From: Cyprinodon diabolis
Taxonomy: Eukaryota; Chordata; Actinopteri; Cyprinodontiformes; Cyprinodontidae
Length of the DNA: 64,000 nucleotides
Assembly (NCBI GenBank): GCA_030533445.1
Contig: CM060075.1
Coordinates: forward strand, 37,963,719-38,027,718
Direction of reading: 5' to 3'
Below are positions 44,399-56,211 of this stretch, one piece after another (position 1 is the first letter of the stretch; every line of letters begins with the position of its first letter). Both the position numbers and the translations under genes were made by a program. Under the pieces are notes generated by a model. It had not been told where the DNA came from. It saw nothing but the letters and a program-made list of their open reading frames with translations, and ran no database searches.

Positions 44399-44432
44399 GT
44401 TGCCCTCTGCTGCCACCCAGCAGAGGGTGGAA
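44399..44432. repeat. Palindrome with CTCF-like arms
   Basis: GCCCTCTGCTG and CAGCAGAGGGTGG face each other around CCACC. Each arm resembles a CTCF core. It lies just upstream of the hAT pseudogene. Confidence 0.6.
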
Positions 44433-44434
44433 CG

Positions 44435-44930
44435 GCCGTAGGGAAACGGCTGTTCCAACCATCGCAGTTCCGATGTCTCCCAAGTGGTGCACGACTTTAC
44501 ACGAGTGATTTGAGTGAATTCGATTGGTCATTTATCAAGAGGGTGGGATTGTTGTGACAAAGCGTTCGCAAGCAAGTTTGATTGTGGCTAGTTTCTGGGA
44601 AGCATTGTTGCTAACCCGTTAGCAACTGTAATGCTAGCAGTTTCCCAATGGGAAATTACTTTGGGGCAATGCTATGGACAGCGGAAACATGCAAGAAGAG
44701 GAGAGTTTTGTCTTATCTGCACAGACATGTTCTTCTCCTACCTTTTCACTTCTCTCTAGCATAAAAAGGACTGTCGGTTTAGTCTTTTTTAAATTCCTTT
44801 CGTTTGGGCTCTGTCAGTCATGGCAGGGGTAGATAGAGCCCCTTCCAGCTGAGCCTTGAATGAGGGTCCTCCTCTTTGGCTGCATGCATTTTCAATATGA
44901 TGGAAAGTCAATGACAAATCTCTGCATTTA
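44435..44930. other. Spacer upstream of the hAT pseudogene, no gene seen
   Basis: No coding content. It may include the hAT element's promoter region (for the minus-strand gene), but no terminus was fixed. Confidence 0.35.
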
Positions 44931-45080
44931 ATCTATCCCCTTGGGGAGCAGTGGGCTGCCATGGTGCACCTCCCAGGGAGCAGTGTGGGGTTAAGGGTCT
45001 GGCTCAGGGACCCAGAGTATCAGTCCGTGGGAGTGGGACTTGAGCACAGAGCCCTAACAACTAGGCCACGCTCTCCGCAA
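44931..45080. repeat. SINE-like dispersed repeat, second copy
   Basis: GGGGAGCAGTGGGCTGCCAT and GGGAGCAGTGTGGGGTTAAG resemble 27020-27130. The pattern is common in fish repeats. No clear tRNA head was identified. Confidence 0.5.
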
Positions 45081-45379
45081 TGCAAGCACCTGTCCACTTT
45101 TGCTAGGTTCTCATCCAGAAGGTGTGAATTATGCAATGTCATTTTATAATTTCCTCAGAACTTGTTTGATCAGCTGGGTTTTACTTAGATAGAAAAACCT
45201 CTCTGTGATGGTCGCAGCTCTGATAGCTGATCTAATTGCTCACTTCACTCACTTGCCAAACCCTCCCCATTCACTAATTATAATTCATCTTATCCACCTG
45301 CTCCTTCTGCTTTATGTACTGGTCAGCCCAGCTATCGGGGCCAGATCTCATTGGTGCTGCTTCTCATTGGGAGTCCATT

Positions 45380-46267
45380 GGCTCGACGGAAGTCTTTCCT
45401 CAGTGCAAGAGATATGAAAGCCTACACAGAGATTGCCAAAAAAAATACATGAAGGACTCCCAGGCTGTGAGAATGAAGATTCTCTGGTCTGATGAGACTA
45501 AAGAAGAACTTTTAGGTGTTAATTCTAAGCGGTATGTGTAGAGAAATCCAGGCACTGCTCATCACCTGCTCAATACAATCACAACAGTAAAACATGGTGG
45601 TGACAGCATCATGCTATGGGGGTGTTTTTCATCTGCAGGGACAAGACGACTGGTTGCAATTGAAGGAAGGATGAATACAGCCAAGTGCAGAGAAATCCTG
45701 GAAGAAAACCTCTTCCAGAGTGCTCAGGACCTCATACTGGGCCGAAGGTTCACCTTCCAACAAGACAGTGACCTAAACCACACAGCTACAATAACAAAGG
45801 AGTGGCTTGGGAAAAACTCTGCAACCACTCCTGACTGGTCCAACCAGAGCCCTGACCTAAACCCAAATGAGCATCTCTAGAGAGACCTGAAAATGGCTGT
45901 CCATCAACGTTAACCATCCAACCTGGACTGGAGAGGATCTGAAAGGAGGAATGGCAGAGGATCCCCAAATCCAAGTGCCAAAAACTTGTAGCGTCATTCC
46001 CAGGAAGACTCGTGGCTATACTAGCTCAAAGGCTGCTTCTACTCAATACTGAGCAAAGGACAAATACTTATGACAATGTGATATTTGAGTTTTTCTTTTT
46101 TTAATACATTTGCAAAAATGTCTAAATTTCTGTTTTTTTCTGCCAAGAAGGGGTGCTGAGTATACATTAATCAGAAATAAAATGAACTTTATTGATTTAA
46201 ACAAATGGCTGCAATGAAACAAAGAGTGAAAAATGTGAAGGGATCTGAATACTTTCTGTACCCACTG
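45380..46267 (+). mobile_element. Tc1-like transposon remnant
   Basis: A broken transposase (below) is followed by a 3' terminus ending GTACCCACTG and TA at 46268-46269. No matching left inverted repeat was found, so the 5' end is truncated. Confidence 0.75.
45410..45910 (+). pseudogene. Tc1-like transposase remnant
   Basis: The plus strand gives ILWSDETKEELLG (first Asp region), GGDSIMLWGCFSSAG, FTFQQDSDLNHTA (second Asp) and SPDLNPNEHL (Glu region) with stops after RYV and after EHL. The N-terminal DNA-binding domain is missing. It is a different Tc1 family from the 34- and 56-kb copies. Confidence 0.8.
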
Positions 46268-46269
46268 TA

Positions 46270-46745
46270 AGCTCTCAGAAATTATACAGGAAACTCTTTT
46301 AGCTTCACACCCTTTGTTCTCTGATGAATAAGCATTGTGAGTTCAAAACAGATGAAAAATATGCTGCCATTCTACATAACTGCGTAATGGAAAATAAAAT
46401 AAAATAGTTGGCCACAGTCCCAGTAATGGTATTTAAAGAGGAGTGCTTTAAACTAGCTGTTACTGAAAACACCCTGAGGTTGTTTTATAAAGTAGGAGGA
46501 GAAGGCATGACCAACAGACCCTTGGAATTTCACTTGAGGAGAGGCTCAGTTGGTTTAAACCTCTTTGATCTTAAACTTGCATTTGACACTGATCCTCCAG
46601 GGCTTTGCTCATTGTGTAGATGCAATGTCAAGTTTCCCACCGAACAAAATATATTATCATAACTAGTCTAACAGGTCTTGTTGGGTTAGAAACTTGTTGC
46701 ACAATCTTCACTCAGAGTACAATAACAAAATAACTTCAACAAGCA
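46270..46745 (-). repeat. Dispersed repeat X, copy 3 (inverted)
   Basis: Its reverse complement matches 40500-40870 (GTGGGAAACTTGACATTGCA, CCAGGG, TTTCCTGTATAATTTCTGAG). It abuts the Tc1 end at 46267, so the Tc1 probably inserted into it. Confidence 0.6.
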
Positions 46746-46889
46746 AACAGTTTTTCACTTTGGTCTTTTACAACTCTTTGTTTTAATCTGTTTTTTTGTT
46801 TTAATAAACCCTTGTTTTCTTATTGGAGGAAGCATTTAGACGAACTTATAGCATGAACCCTAAACTCAGAAAAGCTTGTAGGAGGCAAG

Positions 46890-47585
46890 TGTCATGATGG
46901 GTATCAGAAAAGCCCAGTATGCAGAACACCACGGAGACTGATGAAAAGTTTAACAATGTTTATTGAACACAAGCACATGGAATATACACTGGAACTGGTT
47001 CAGGCCTGGGGGCAGGTTCACTGGAGTCTGTGAGGATGACAGTTCAGTTAGCTTGGGAGCAGAAGAGTTTGAGTTTGAAAGTTTCTGATGGATACCTTGA
47101 GGAGTCCGGGTTTGGCTTTGAGAGAGGAACTGTTGGGTCCAGAGATTGTTTAGTTCAGCAGAGTCCAATAACCGCTTCAGTGTCTTACTTCTAGATTGAA
47201 GGTAGACCTTGGTTTTGGGTTTCCAGCTCTTAGTCCAGAGCTGCATGGGAATCCGGAGAAGAGTCTTCAGGTTTGGCTCAGAGGGCAGGCTCGGCAGGTT
47301 AAGCTCATCCTGAGCTCACAGGGAAACAGGATTCCTGAAAGCAGAGACAAGGAGGTATTAGAATCCAATCAAGATCAGGGACAACAAAGATTCTCAGGAG
47401 ATGCTAGGCTCAGGTGCTAACCAAACTGGATAAACACTGCGGCGTTGAGGCAAGGTCTGAAGGCAGGTTATATACTGGAGGATCCTCTAATGATGAGATG
47501 CGCCTCAGGTGTGTAGAAGGCTCAGCTCAGGAGGATCCACGGCGCACTCTGCTGGAGAAAGATGGAACTTCTCCAGATCCCAACA
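46890..47585 (-). repeat. 3' LTR of element D (696 bp)
   Basis: About 12 substitutions and one 8-bp difference from the 5' LTR. It is preceded on the minus strand by GAGAGGGGGGTAC. Confidence 0.9.
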
Positions 47586-47596
47586 GTACCCCCCTC

Positions 47597-50500
47597 TCAA
47601 CGACCGCCTCTTGGCGGTCCAGAAGACGACGACGGAAGGGAGCGCTCATAGTCCTCGATCAGTGACGGATCAAGGATGTGGGAGCCAGGAACCCACTGGC
47701 GATCCTCCGGACCGTAGCCCTCCCAATCGACGAGGTACTGCCAGCCGCGACCTCGCCAACGGGAGTCCACGATCCGGCGGACGGTGAAGGCCGGATGTCC
47801 ATCGACTTCCAGGGCGGGTGGAGGGGAGTCGGATGGAGGGCACAAAGGACTAGAGACAACTGGTTTGACCTGGGAGACGTGGAACGTGGGATGGATGCGA
47901 AGAGTCGGAGGAAGTTACAGGCGTATGGCTGAAGGGTTAATCACCTGGGCAATCTTGTACGGACCAATGAATCTAGGAGATAATTTGCGAGACATCCCCT
48001 TGAGGGGAATGTCCCGAGTGGAGAGCCATACCTCCTGACCAACGACATACTTTGGGGCAGGACGTCTCCTGGAGTCAGCGAAGCGCTTGGTAGTTTCAGA
48101 GGAGTGGTTGAATGTAGCGATGGTGTCTCTCCAGATTCGTTGACATCGACGTATGTGATGGTTGACTGACTGAACCGAAATCTCTCTCTCGTCTGCAGGA
48201 AAAAGAGGAGGTTGATATCCGAGACTAACCTGGAATGGTGATTGGCCGGTGGAAGCAGACTTGAGAGAGTTGTGGGCGTATTCAATCCATGTGAGGTATT
48301 GGCTCCAGTCGGTGGGGTTGTTGGAGGTTAGACAACGGAGAGTAGACTCGAGCTGCTGGTTCATTCTTTTGGTTTGACCGTTTGACTGTGGGTGATATCC
48401 AGAAGTGAGTGAAGACTTACAGTTGAGTGCTGCGCAGAAGGCCTTCCAGACTTGAGAAATGAACTGAGGTCCGTGGTCAGAAAGTATTTCCTGGGGGATT
48501 CCATGGAGTCGAAACACGTGTTTAACTAGGAGCTGGGCGGTCTGGAAGGCCGTGGGAAGTTTCCTGAGGGGGATCAAATGGCAAGACTTTGAAACTCGAT
48601 CGACGATTGTAAAAATTGTAGACATACCTCGGGATATAGGGAGACCAGTGACAAAGTCGATGGCGATGTGAGACCATGGACGAGTGGGAACAGGTAAACG
48701 ATGCAACAGACCTGAGGGTGGTTGATGTGAGGTTTTGTTTCTGGCGCAGGTAGAGCAAGCCAAAACATACTCTTTGACATCTTTATGTAGGGTAGGCCAC
48801 CAGAAACGTCTAGAAATTAGGGCGATGGTTCTGCTCATCCCCGGATGAGCGGAAAACTTGGCTGTATGTCCATTGTATCAGGCGAGATCTGACAGAAGAA
48901 GGGACATAAGTTCTGTTTGGAGGACCGTTACCTGGGTCAGGTTCAGAAGCCAGGGCAGAGTTAATGAGGTCGGTGATTTCCCAGGTAACCACTCCAACAG
49001 TGCAGGAAGCGGGGAGAACGGGTTCAGGCGTCTCGGATTGATCAACGGAGTAAAGACGAGAGAGAGAATCGGGTTTGATGTTCTTGGATCCGGGTCTGTA
49101 AGAGATTATGAGGTTGAAGCGGGAGAAGAAAAGAGACCACCTTGGCTGACGTGGGTTGGCTTGTTTGGTAGACTGGATGTAGGCTAAGTTCTTGTGATCA
49201 GTCCATACAAGAACCGATTGTTCAGCTCCCTCAAGCCAGTGTCTCCACTCTTCCAATGCCAGTTTGATTGCCAAGAGTTCACGGTCTCCAACGTCGTAGT
49301 TTTGCTCTGCAGGGGAAAGTCTACGAGAAAAAAAAGCACATGGGTGAACTCTTTGATCAGAATCGAGTCTTTGGGATAACACTGCTCCTACACCAGAGTC
49401 TGAGGTGTCCACTTGGAGGATGAATTGCTTGGTTGGATCGGGCTGGATTAACACAGGGGATCTGGAAAACAAAGTCTTAAGTTTATCAAACGCATCTTGT
49501 GCCTCGGGGGTCCACTGGAAGGTCTTTTTGACTGAAGTTAGAGTAGTTAGAGGAAGAGCTGTCTGACTGTAATTCCTGATGAATCGACGGTAGAAATTGG
49601 CGAAACCCAGGAATCTCTGCAGCTGTTTACGGTTTTCAGGAACCGGCCACTCCAAAACTGCTTTTATCTTTTCTTCAGATGGCTTAACCTGCCCGCCCTC
49701 GAGCACAAACCCTAAAAAGGTGACTGATGGTTGATGAAACTTGCATTTTTCGGCTTTGACAAAAAGTTTGTTTTCCAATAATCTTTGCAGGACCAGGCGG
49801 ACATGTTTCTTATGCTCAGAAAGATCTTTGGAATAGATCAGGATGTCATCAATGTAGACAAACACGAACATGTTTAAAAAGTCTCTGAGAACATCATTGA
49901 CCAAGGCTTGAAAACATGCAGGGGCGTTAGTGAGACCAAAAGGCATGACAAGATACTCGAACTGGCCCAAGGGAGTCTTAAAGGCTGTCTTCCATTCGTC
50001 ACCCTCTCTTATCCTGAGGAGGTGATAAGCGTTCCTTAAATCGAGCTTAGTAAAGACAGTAGCCCCTTGTACTGGTTCGAAGGCTGATGCTAGTAATGGA
50101 AGTGGGTACTTATTCTTAACTGTTATTTGGTTCAGGCCTCTGTATTCGATACAAGGTCTTAGTGAACCATCCTTTTTGCCAACAAAAAAGAAACCAGCAC
50201 CCAACGGAGAAGAAGAGGGACGGATTATTCCAGCAGCTAAGGACTCATTAATATATTTCTCCATGGTCTCACGTTCTGGTTTGCAAATATTGTAAAGTCT
50301 ACTGCTGGGTAGGGGAGCTCCTGGTAATAGCTCGATCGCACAATCATATGGTCTGTGAGGTGGAAGGGACGTAGCACTGACCTTACTGAAGACAGGAGCC
50401 AGATCATGGTACTCGGAAGGGACAGAAGTAAGGTCAGGAGAGTCCATCTCCCCCCCGCCTCTAGGAGACCTCACAGCGGGAGCTGCCGAACGGAGGCATG

Positions 50501-50863
50501 TTTCGTGACATGAGGTCGACCAAGATTCAATATGGCGATCAGTCCAGTTTATATGGGGATTATGTCGTTCCAACCACTCAAACCCAAGCACCAAAGGAGA
50601 ACATGCAGAGGGAAGAACAAAAAATGTTAAGGTTTCCGATGGTTACCTGAGATTAACAGCTCGAGGGGTTGCGTTTGGTGGGTAACTTGGTGGAGTCTCT
50701 TTCCATCAATTGCGGAGACACTAAGAGGCTGGGTTAGAGGAATGGTCTCAATTTGTAACAGCTGAACCAGGTTGGAGTGTATCAAATTCCGTTCACAGCC
50801 TGAATCGATGAAGGCAGATAAAGTAAGATTCTGATCTGAGAAAAACAATGTCGCTGGGAGCAT
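47597..50863 (-). pseudogene. pol: Pol of element D, frameshifted
   Basis: Protease with DSG opens the frame (50863-50627) and is cut by a one-base loss near 50631. The next frame (50594-48810) carries the rest of protease, RT with YIDD, RNase H with WTDHKNL and the start of integrase, and is lost by a two-base deletion near 48880. The integrase core follows (48838-47915) with its Asp and Glu residues ([25 protein letters not shown]), ending in a TAA where element C has a glutamine codon. The chromodomain ([19 protein letters not shown]) lies beyond in the same frame, to 47597. All domains are represented, so decay is recent. Confidence 0.88.
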
Positions 50864-50907
50864 CAGATGAGGAGATTTCTCAGAGTTTAAATGGCCCGTC
50901 AGACTCC

Positions 50908-51969
50908 TCAGATCCTCTGACGGGCCCCAGCTTTTGATTTAGCTGGGCATGAAGCTATGAAATGGCCAGTCTCACCACAGTAGATACAAAGCTTGCCTCT
51001 GAGACGTCTTAGTCTTTCCTCAGGAGTTAGCCTCGTATGTCCAACCTGCATGGGTTCGGCTTCCGTCTCCACTGCATGAGTGGCCTGAATAGGCAAAGAA
51101 AGTGACTGGGTCTTAGACCTCGTCTTGGAGACGGGTAGTGTGGGACCAGAAAAAACAGTTGCATTATTAGATGCAGGGGCTGACTCAAAAAAACCTTGAT
51201 TCCTAGGTTTAGAGCTGTTCCTAGCTCGGATTCTGTTATCCAACCTAATAGTCAGGCGGATTAATTCCTCTAGTGTTGCTGGTTCGTCGAGGGTTGCAAG
51301 TTCATCTTTAATATTTTCGTTTAAAGCCTTGAAATATGCACTTTTGAGAGCACATTGATTCCATCCGGAAGCTGCGGCTTTGACCCGGAAGTTGATGGAG
51401 AAATCCGCTACAGAAGAATTTCCCTGTCTAAGGTTCAAAAGAGCACGAGAGTCAATTGTTTGGTCAGATTCTTGATTAAATAGTTGGGAAAATTCAGAAA
51501 CAAAATCAGAGAATTGACAGCTGAGGCTGTCTTCGGAGGCAAACCTTGCCTCCGCCCACTCTAGGGCTCGTTTGGTTAGTTGGGACAGAATAAAGGTTAT
51601 TTTCTTTTGATCAGTTGGGAAACTGCCAGGAGAGTTCTGAAAAATTAGACGGCATTGAAACAAAAATCCTTTACAGTCCTTCATATTAACTGAAAACTTT
51701 TCAGGAAGACTAGGGCGGAACTCAGGTGGTGACGTCACCGCCGGTGACCTCGGAGGCGGAACTGGACCCGGAAACGGTTGTGCTGCTGACGTGGCGTTAG
51801 TACTGCTCATGTTGTTAGCATAGCTTTGAAGCATCTGGTTATGGTAATTGACCATATTATGTAACTCATATAGGGTTTGAGTTTGTCCTTGGATTTGAGC
51901 ATCTTGCTCCTCCAACCGACGACGGAGGTGGTCTGCTGGGCCTTGTGTTTGGCCGCAATGTTCTGTCAT
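50908..51969 (-). CDS. gag: Gag of element D
   Basis: Complete frame of 353 codons starting [18 protein letters not shown], with an N-terminal coil, a Pro-rich linker, capsid blocks ([49 protein letters not shown]) and a zinc knuckle CIYCGETGHFIASC. It is close to Gag of element C throughout. The upstream in-frame ATG at 52044 is in the LTR and is not favoured, since B and C share the MTEHCG start. Confidence 0.87.
   Translation of the reverse strand: MTEHCGQTQGPADHLRRRLEEQDAQIQGQTQTLYELHNMVNYHNQMLQSYANNMSSTNATSAAQPFPGPVPPPRSPAVTSPPEFRPSLPEKFSVNMKDCKGFLFQCRLIFQNSPGSFPTDQKKITFILSQLTKRALEWAEARFASEDSLSCQFSDFVSEFSQLFNQESDQTIDSRALLNLRQGNSSVADFSINFRVKAAASGWNQCALKSAYFKALNENIKDELATLDEPATLEELIRLTIRLDNRIRARNSSKPRNQGFFESAPASNNATVFSGPTLPVSKTRSKTQSLSLPIQATHAVETEAEPMQVGHTRLTPEERLRRLRGKLCIYCGETGHFIASCPAKSKAGARQRI
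51952..51962 (-). other. Primer-binding site for self-priming, element D
   Basis: AACATTGCGGC on the minus strand, two bases after the LTR, overlapping gag codons 3-6. Confidence 0.65.
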
Positions 51970-52651
51970 TATGGGTTTCAGAAAAGCCCAGTATGCAGAA
52001 CACCACGGAGACTGTTTAACAATGTTTATTGAACACAAGCACATGGAATATACACTGGAACTGGTTCAGGCCTGGGGGCAGGTTCACTGGAGTCTGTGAG
52101 GATGACAGTTCAGTTAGCTTGGGAGCAGAAGAGTTTGAGTTTGAAAGTTTCTGATGGATACTTTGAGGAGTACGGGTTTGGCTTTGAGAGAGGAACTGTT
52201 GGGTCCAGAGATTGTTTAGTTCAGCAGAGTCCAATAAGCACTTCAGCGTCTTACTTCTAGCTTGAAGGTAGACCTTGGTTTTGGGTTTCCAGCTCTTAGT
52301 CCAGGGCTGCATGGGAATCCGGAGAAGAGTCTTCAGGTTTGGCTCAGAGGGCAGGCTCGGCAGGTTAATCTCATCCTGAGCTCACAGGGAAACAGGATTC
52401 CTGAAAGCAGAGACAAGGAGGTATTAGAATCCAATCAAGATCAGGGACAACAAAGATTCTCAGGAGATGCTAGGCTCAGGTGCTAACCAAACTGGATAAA
52501 CACTGCGGCATTGAGGCAAGGTCTGAAGGCAGGTTATATACTGGAGGATCCTCTAATGATGAGATGCGCCTCAGGTGTGTAGAAGGCTCAGCTCAGGAGG
52601 ATCCACGGTGCACTCTGCTGGAGAAAGATGGAACTTCTCCAGATCCCAACA
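51964..52651 (-). repeat. 5' LTR of element D (688 bp)
   Basis: It has AGTATATAACC as a TATA box (about 52533-52545) and ends AATGACA rather than CATGACA. The gag ATG lies in its last bases. Confidence 0.9.
52499..52509 (-). promoter_or_regulatory. Self-primer sequence in LTR D
   Basis: GCCGCAGTGTT on the minus strand, just over 30 bases after the TATA box. It pairs with AACATTGCGGC at 51962-51952 with ten Watson-Crick pairs and one G-U pair. Confidence 0.65.
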
Positions 52652-52656
52652 GCAGG

Positions 52657-53512
52657 GAAATTATATAAAAGGTAAATTCTTTTAGCAACACTTTGGTTTT
52701 ATAACCATTACTGTTTCAAATAAGGCGAATAAAATTGATAATGTTGCTGTTTTCTTAAATAGGATCTTTATATTCTTTTTCAAATCTTTTGTAAAAAAAA
52801 AAAAAAAAAAAAAAAAGGTAATATATACCAGTTCGGCTGGTGAAAAATATTTTTGGTGGGGCCGATATAGCCTAGTGTATGTCTCCAACTAATCCGGAAT
52901 AAGAATTCAAATAAACAATTGGACAATACATGCAATTTAACAGTAATGATTTAATTTACTATATAATAACAGTAACAGTGATGACAGGGTTCTTTGGCCT
53001 CCAAGAATCCAGGCTCAGTCGGGTTACCGGTGTTGGTGATTTATTGTGCTCAAAAACTCAAAACAGGGTGCAAAAGAAACTAAACATGTACAAGATACTC
53101 TGGGCCTCAGCCTCCCTCCAGTTACCAGCAATGTAACAAAGAAACAGAAAACAAAAATGGCCGCTCTTCTTCCCACAGCCCTCATTAAATAGTTTAAGCC
53201 CCTACCCTCAGGCTCTCTTATTTCTGATTTCTTCTCATTAATCAGTTTTGTCCATATATTACCTCCACAAACAATTGATGTACAAAAACAAATAATTTTT
53301 ACAACTTAATTCCTTTACACAGATTCATTGACTTATTCAATTACACCAAACTGGGTTTGAACCCAGCAAAGACGCAGCCAGACTGAAGATGACAAGTCCC
53401 CATAGCACACACACACACCCCACACACCCACACACGGTTAACCCCACTGAAATATTAAGTGTGCACCCTCAATACGCCAGCAGGTAACCAGGAACAGCTT
53501 GTGTGTTTTAAG
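52657..53512. other. Spacer with poly(A) run and CA-rich tract, no gene
   Basis: A run of about two dozen A lies near 52793-52816, and CA-rich microsatellite sequence near 53405-53437. No gene seen. Confidence 0.5.
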
Positions 53513-54121
53513 TTAATGGAGCTACTGGGCTCAGCGCTAGTGAATTGGTCCTCACAAGCACAGTATAACAGGAATGTGTGTGTGGCGCGCAAAGTTAGAG
53601 GATGTTTTAAGCGACGAGGTGGATTTGTCACAGTCACAATAACCATGACCTGAAATTTTCCTACCCTACAACAGGGATGTTCTTCTGGCAAACGGGTAGA
53701 TAAATAAGGATCTCACCGAATTTGGTGGAAGCTGCATCTCGTTCGTTACGTTCGCCATCGTCCCTCTAATTGTCTGCACCTGTGCAGTATTTTCAGAGCC
53801 CCAAGACCATAAAGTTCTGAGACGCTGATTGGCCATTAAATTCACCTAGCGATACTACATGATTGACAGATTCTCTGCAAATGTGGGGCTGTCTGATCAC
53901 AGCCCCAAGACAGAGACTGTAGGAGTCTGTCTGTGGAAATCCACAAATTAATGACAGTGGATAGGGAAATGTAGTTTATATAATTTGTTTTGCTTATAGG
54001 TACCCACTCTAGAGAGTAAAACTGACATTTATAAGTTATTTTTAAAAAATATATTTTATGTTTCTCTCTTCTTATCAGGGAGGGCGGTGCCCCAGCGCCC
54101 CCTATGGGCCTGCCGCCACTG
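53513..54121. repeat. Dispersed repeat Z, copy 2
   Basis: Full-length match to 39224-39844 in the same orientation, including the terminal GCCGCCACTG. Small indels distinguish the copies. Confidence 0.75.
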
Positions 54122-54159
54122 ATATATACTATCTTTCTGAAAACAATTACTAACACTGA

Positions 54160-54600
54160 TTAGTCGCTTCAACGTCCAGTCAGGCATCCGTTCTCACTGC
54201 AGCACAGAGACTGTCGTTGCCAATGTTATCATTGACATCCGTTAAAAATTAAGACTGGTATTATTGGACCCTAGTGCAGCATTTAACACTGTTAATTACC
54301 AATTTATTAGAGCACTTAGAAAACTGGGTTTATCTTTATAATACAGCATTGGACTGGTTCAAATCCCAGTTGGAAAGGGACTTTGTTGTGTTTCTATTAT
54401 AGACCACAAAAAATCAGATGTGGTGTTCCTCAAGGGTGCGACTTAGGCCCCTTTTTACAATATCTGCATGCTTCCCCTAACTCAGTCTTTAATAAACAAC
54501 GTTATAAGTCACCGTCACCTTTATATTACAAAGCTCACTATGTGAAAGAAAGAACAACTCAGAGAATAATTGTATTTTGTCTGTTCTCGCCTTTTCATGT
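54160..54600 (+). pseudogene. L2-like LINE reverse transcriptase fragment
   Basis: The plus strand reads FNVQSGIRSHCSTETV, then VLLDPSAAFNTVNY and RCGVPQGCDLGPFL, the order of L2-type RT blocks. Frame breaks and stops are present. Confidence 0.65.
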
Positions 54601-56209
54601 CATTCAACATTTCAGCTTACAGAATGGCAAACAGTATGATTTCAGCATAGCAGTAAAATGTATTTTTACCCAAGGAAAAGCACTATATATGAAGCCACAA
54701 TTGTCCCATTTAGCAGTTTTTACAAAACCAAGGTGAGTCCTTCCTGCATTTGTGACAGGTATACTTTGTGCAGTGCACGCAATGCTCAGTGCTGTGGATC
54801 TTGTTGCAGAGATTGCACACCTGACCTGCTTATAATAACAATGCAAAAAAAATAGAGTTTAGCACATATTCTGAAAGGAAGAGTTGTAATATGAACTAGA
54901 TGAGGTTATCTATGTGTGCTACACGTTTGGTGGCACTACAATGATCTAAAGTGTAATTATTGGCTATTATATGCTTATAATAGCAATGAATAAATCTCAT
55001 AGTCTCTTATAGTAATCATCCAATCTTTATAGGGCCTTAGTGGGCTGACTAATTTATATATCCGTGGGCGAGTCATTTCCTGTAAAATATGATAAAAATA
55101 TATATTTAGAGACTGCTTGATTGATACAATGTTTTTTTTTCCAGATGATTCAGAGTTTTACCTGTTTCTAAGTTGATATAAAGACACAAAGAGTAGCATG
55201 GAGATGACAAATGGACAGAAAACTACCAGGTGACAAAGCAGTCTGATTTGAAGTGATGATGCGACATGTGGAGTCACAGGGATTAGAGAAGTTGTAGGGT
55301 TATACAGGGGGGTGGATGTAGGTCTTCCTGCAGGGTGAACTTTTAAATATCAAAGCTATCTATATATTTAATATATAGATATAGATGTATTCATAGATCT
55401 AACAAATAAATATAGATATAATGTTTAGACATAGATTTACAATCTATATTTAGCTTCTGTTATGAAAGGTGAGAGGAAAGGCACTACTCATGAAGAAAGC
55501 ATTGTAAATAACAAAAATGTTATCATTTTTGGTAAATTTTGATTTTTGGCAAATTTGCAGATATGATATTCTGTTGGGAAAAAAACAAAAACATTTAATC
55601 AAGCTTTAATCACAATCATACTTGGGGCTATGAGGTTAAGAGTATTTACACCCTAACCTCAGGTACTTCTATAAAAGGACGCGCCATTTCCAACACAACC
55701 TTTATACAGATCTCAGCTAACAAAAAAGGAAATACTCAGGGTTACTCCAAACAACCGTGGTACTGAGCAGGGCTGTTTCAAAGAATATTTTGATTTCATA
55801 ATGTTACTCAGGGCAATGGTCTCCTAACTTATCACCTATGTGTAATGAAGTAATGCAGTACTTAATATAAAATGAGGCCTAACCAAGTACTGAACACATA
55901 GAAAAGCATATCCCTTTCAGGAGCCTGACCTTTGTGTATAAATATTCATTTTCAATTGGTCTAATGTAATATTTTTATTTACTAAGACATTGAATTTTAT
56001 TTTCTTTACCTGTAAGTCATAACTATCAAAAATACAAGAAATGGAAGGTTGAATTATTTCATTCCGTGAGCTTAACTTTATGAAACGAGTGGCCAAAAAC
56101 ACTGCATCTAGCACAGTACTTTAAATCATACATGTATCTGTTTAATATTAAATATAGGAGAGGTGTGCAATTAACGACTTTTACAATATGAAGTAACTTT
56201 ACCTAAGTA
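54601..56209. other. AT-rich DNA, no gene seen
   Basis: Only short open frames. No element ends recognised. Confidence 0.4.
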
Positions 56210-56211
56210 TA

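Larger units (their letters stand above)
46890..52651 (-). mobile_element. Sushi-type LTR retrotransposon D
   Basis: On the minus strand it runs from 52651 (TGTTGGGATCTGG) to 46890. The LTRs are 688 bp (51964-52651) and 696 bp (46890-47585), about 98 % identical, with an 8-bp length difference. The flanking duplication is GCAAG/GCAGG (46885-46889, 52652-52656), one mismatch. Gag is intact. Pol carries two frameshifts and one stop. A purine tract (GAGAGGGGGG on the minus strand) precedes the 3' LTR. Confidence 0.92.

Noticed and set aside
53459..53691. Open frames on both strands in repeat Z
   Set aside because: They fall within the dispersed repeat and are not conserved between the two copies.
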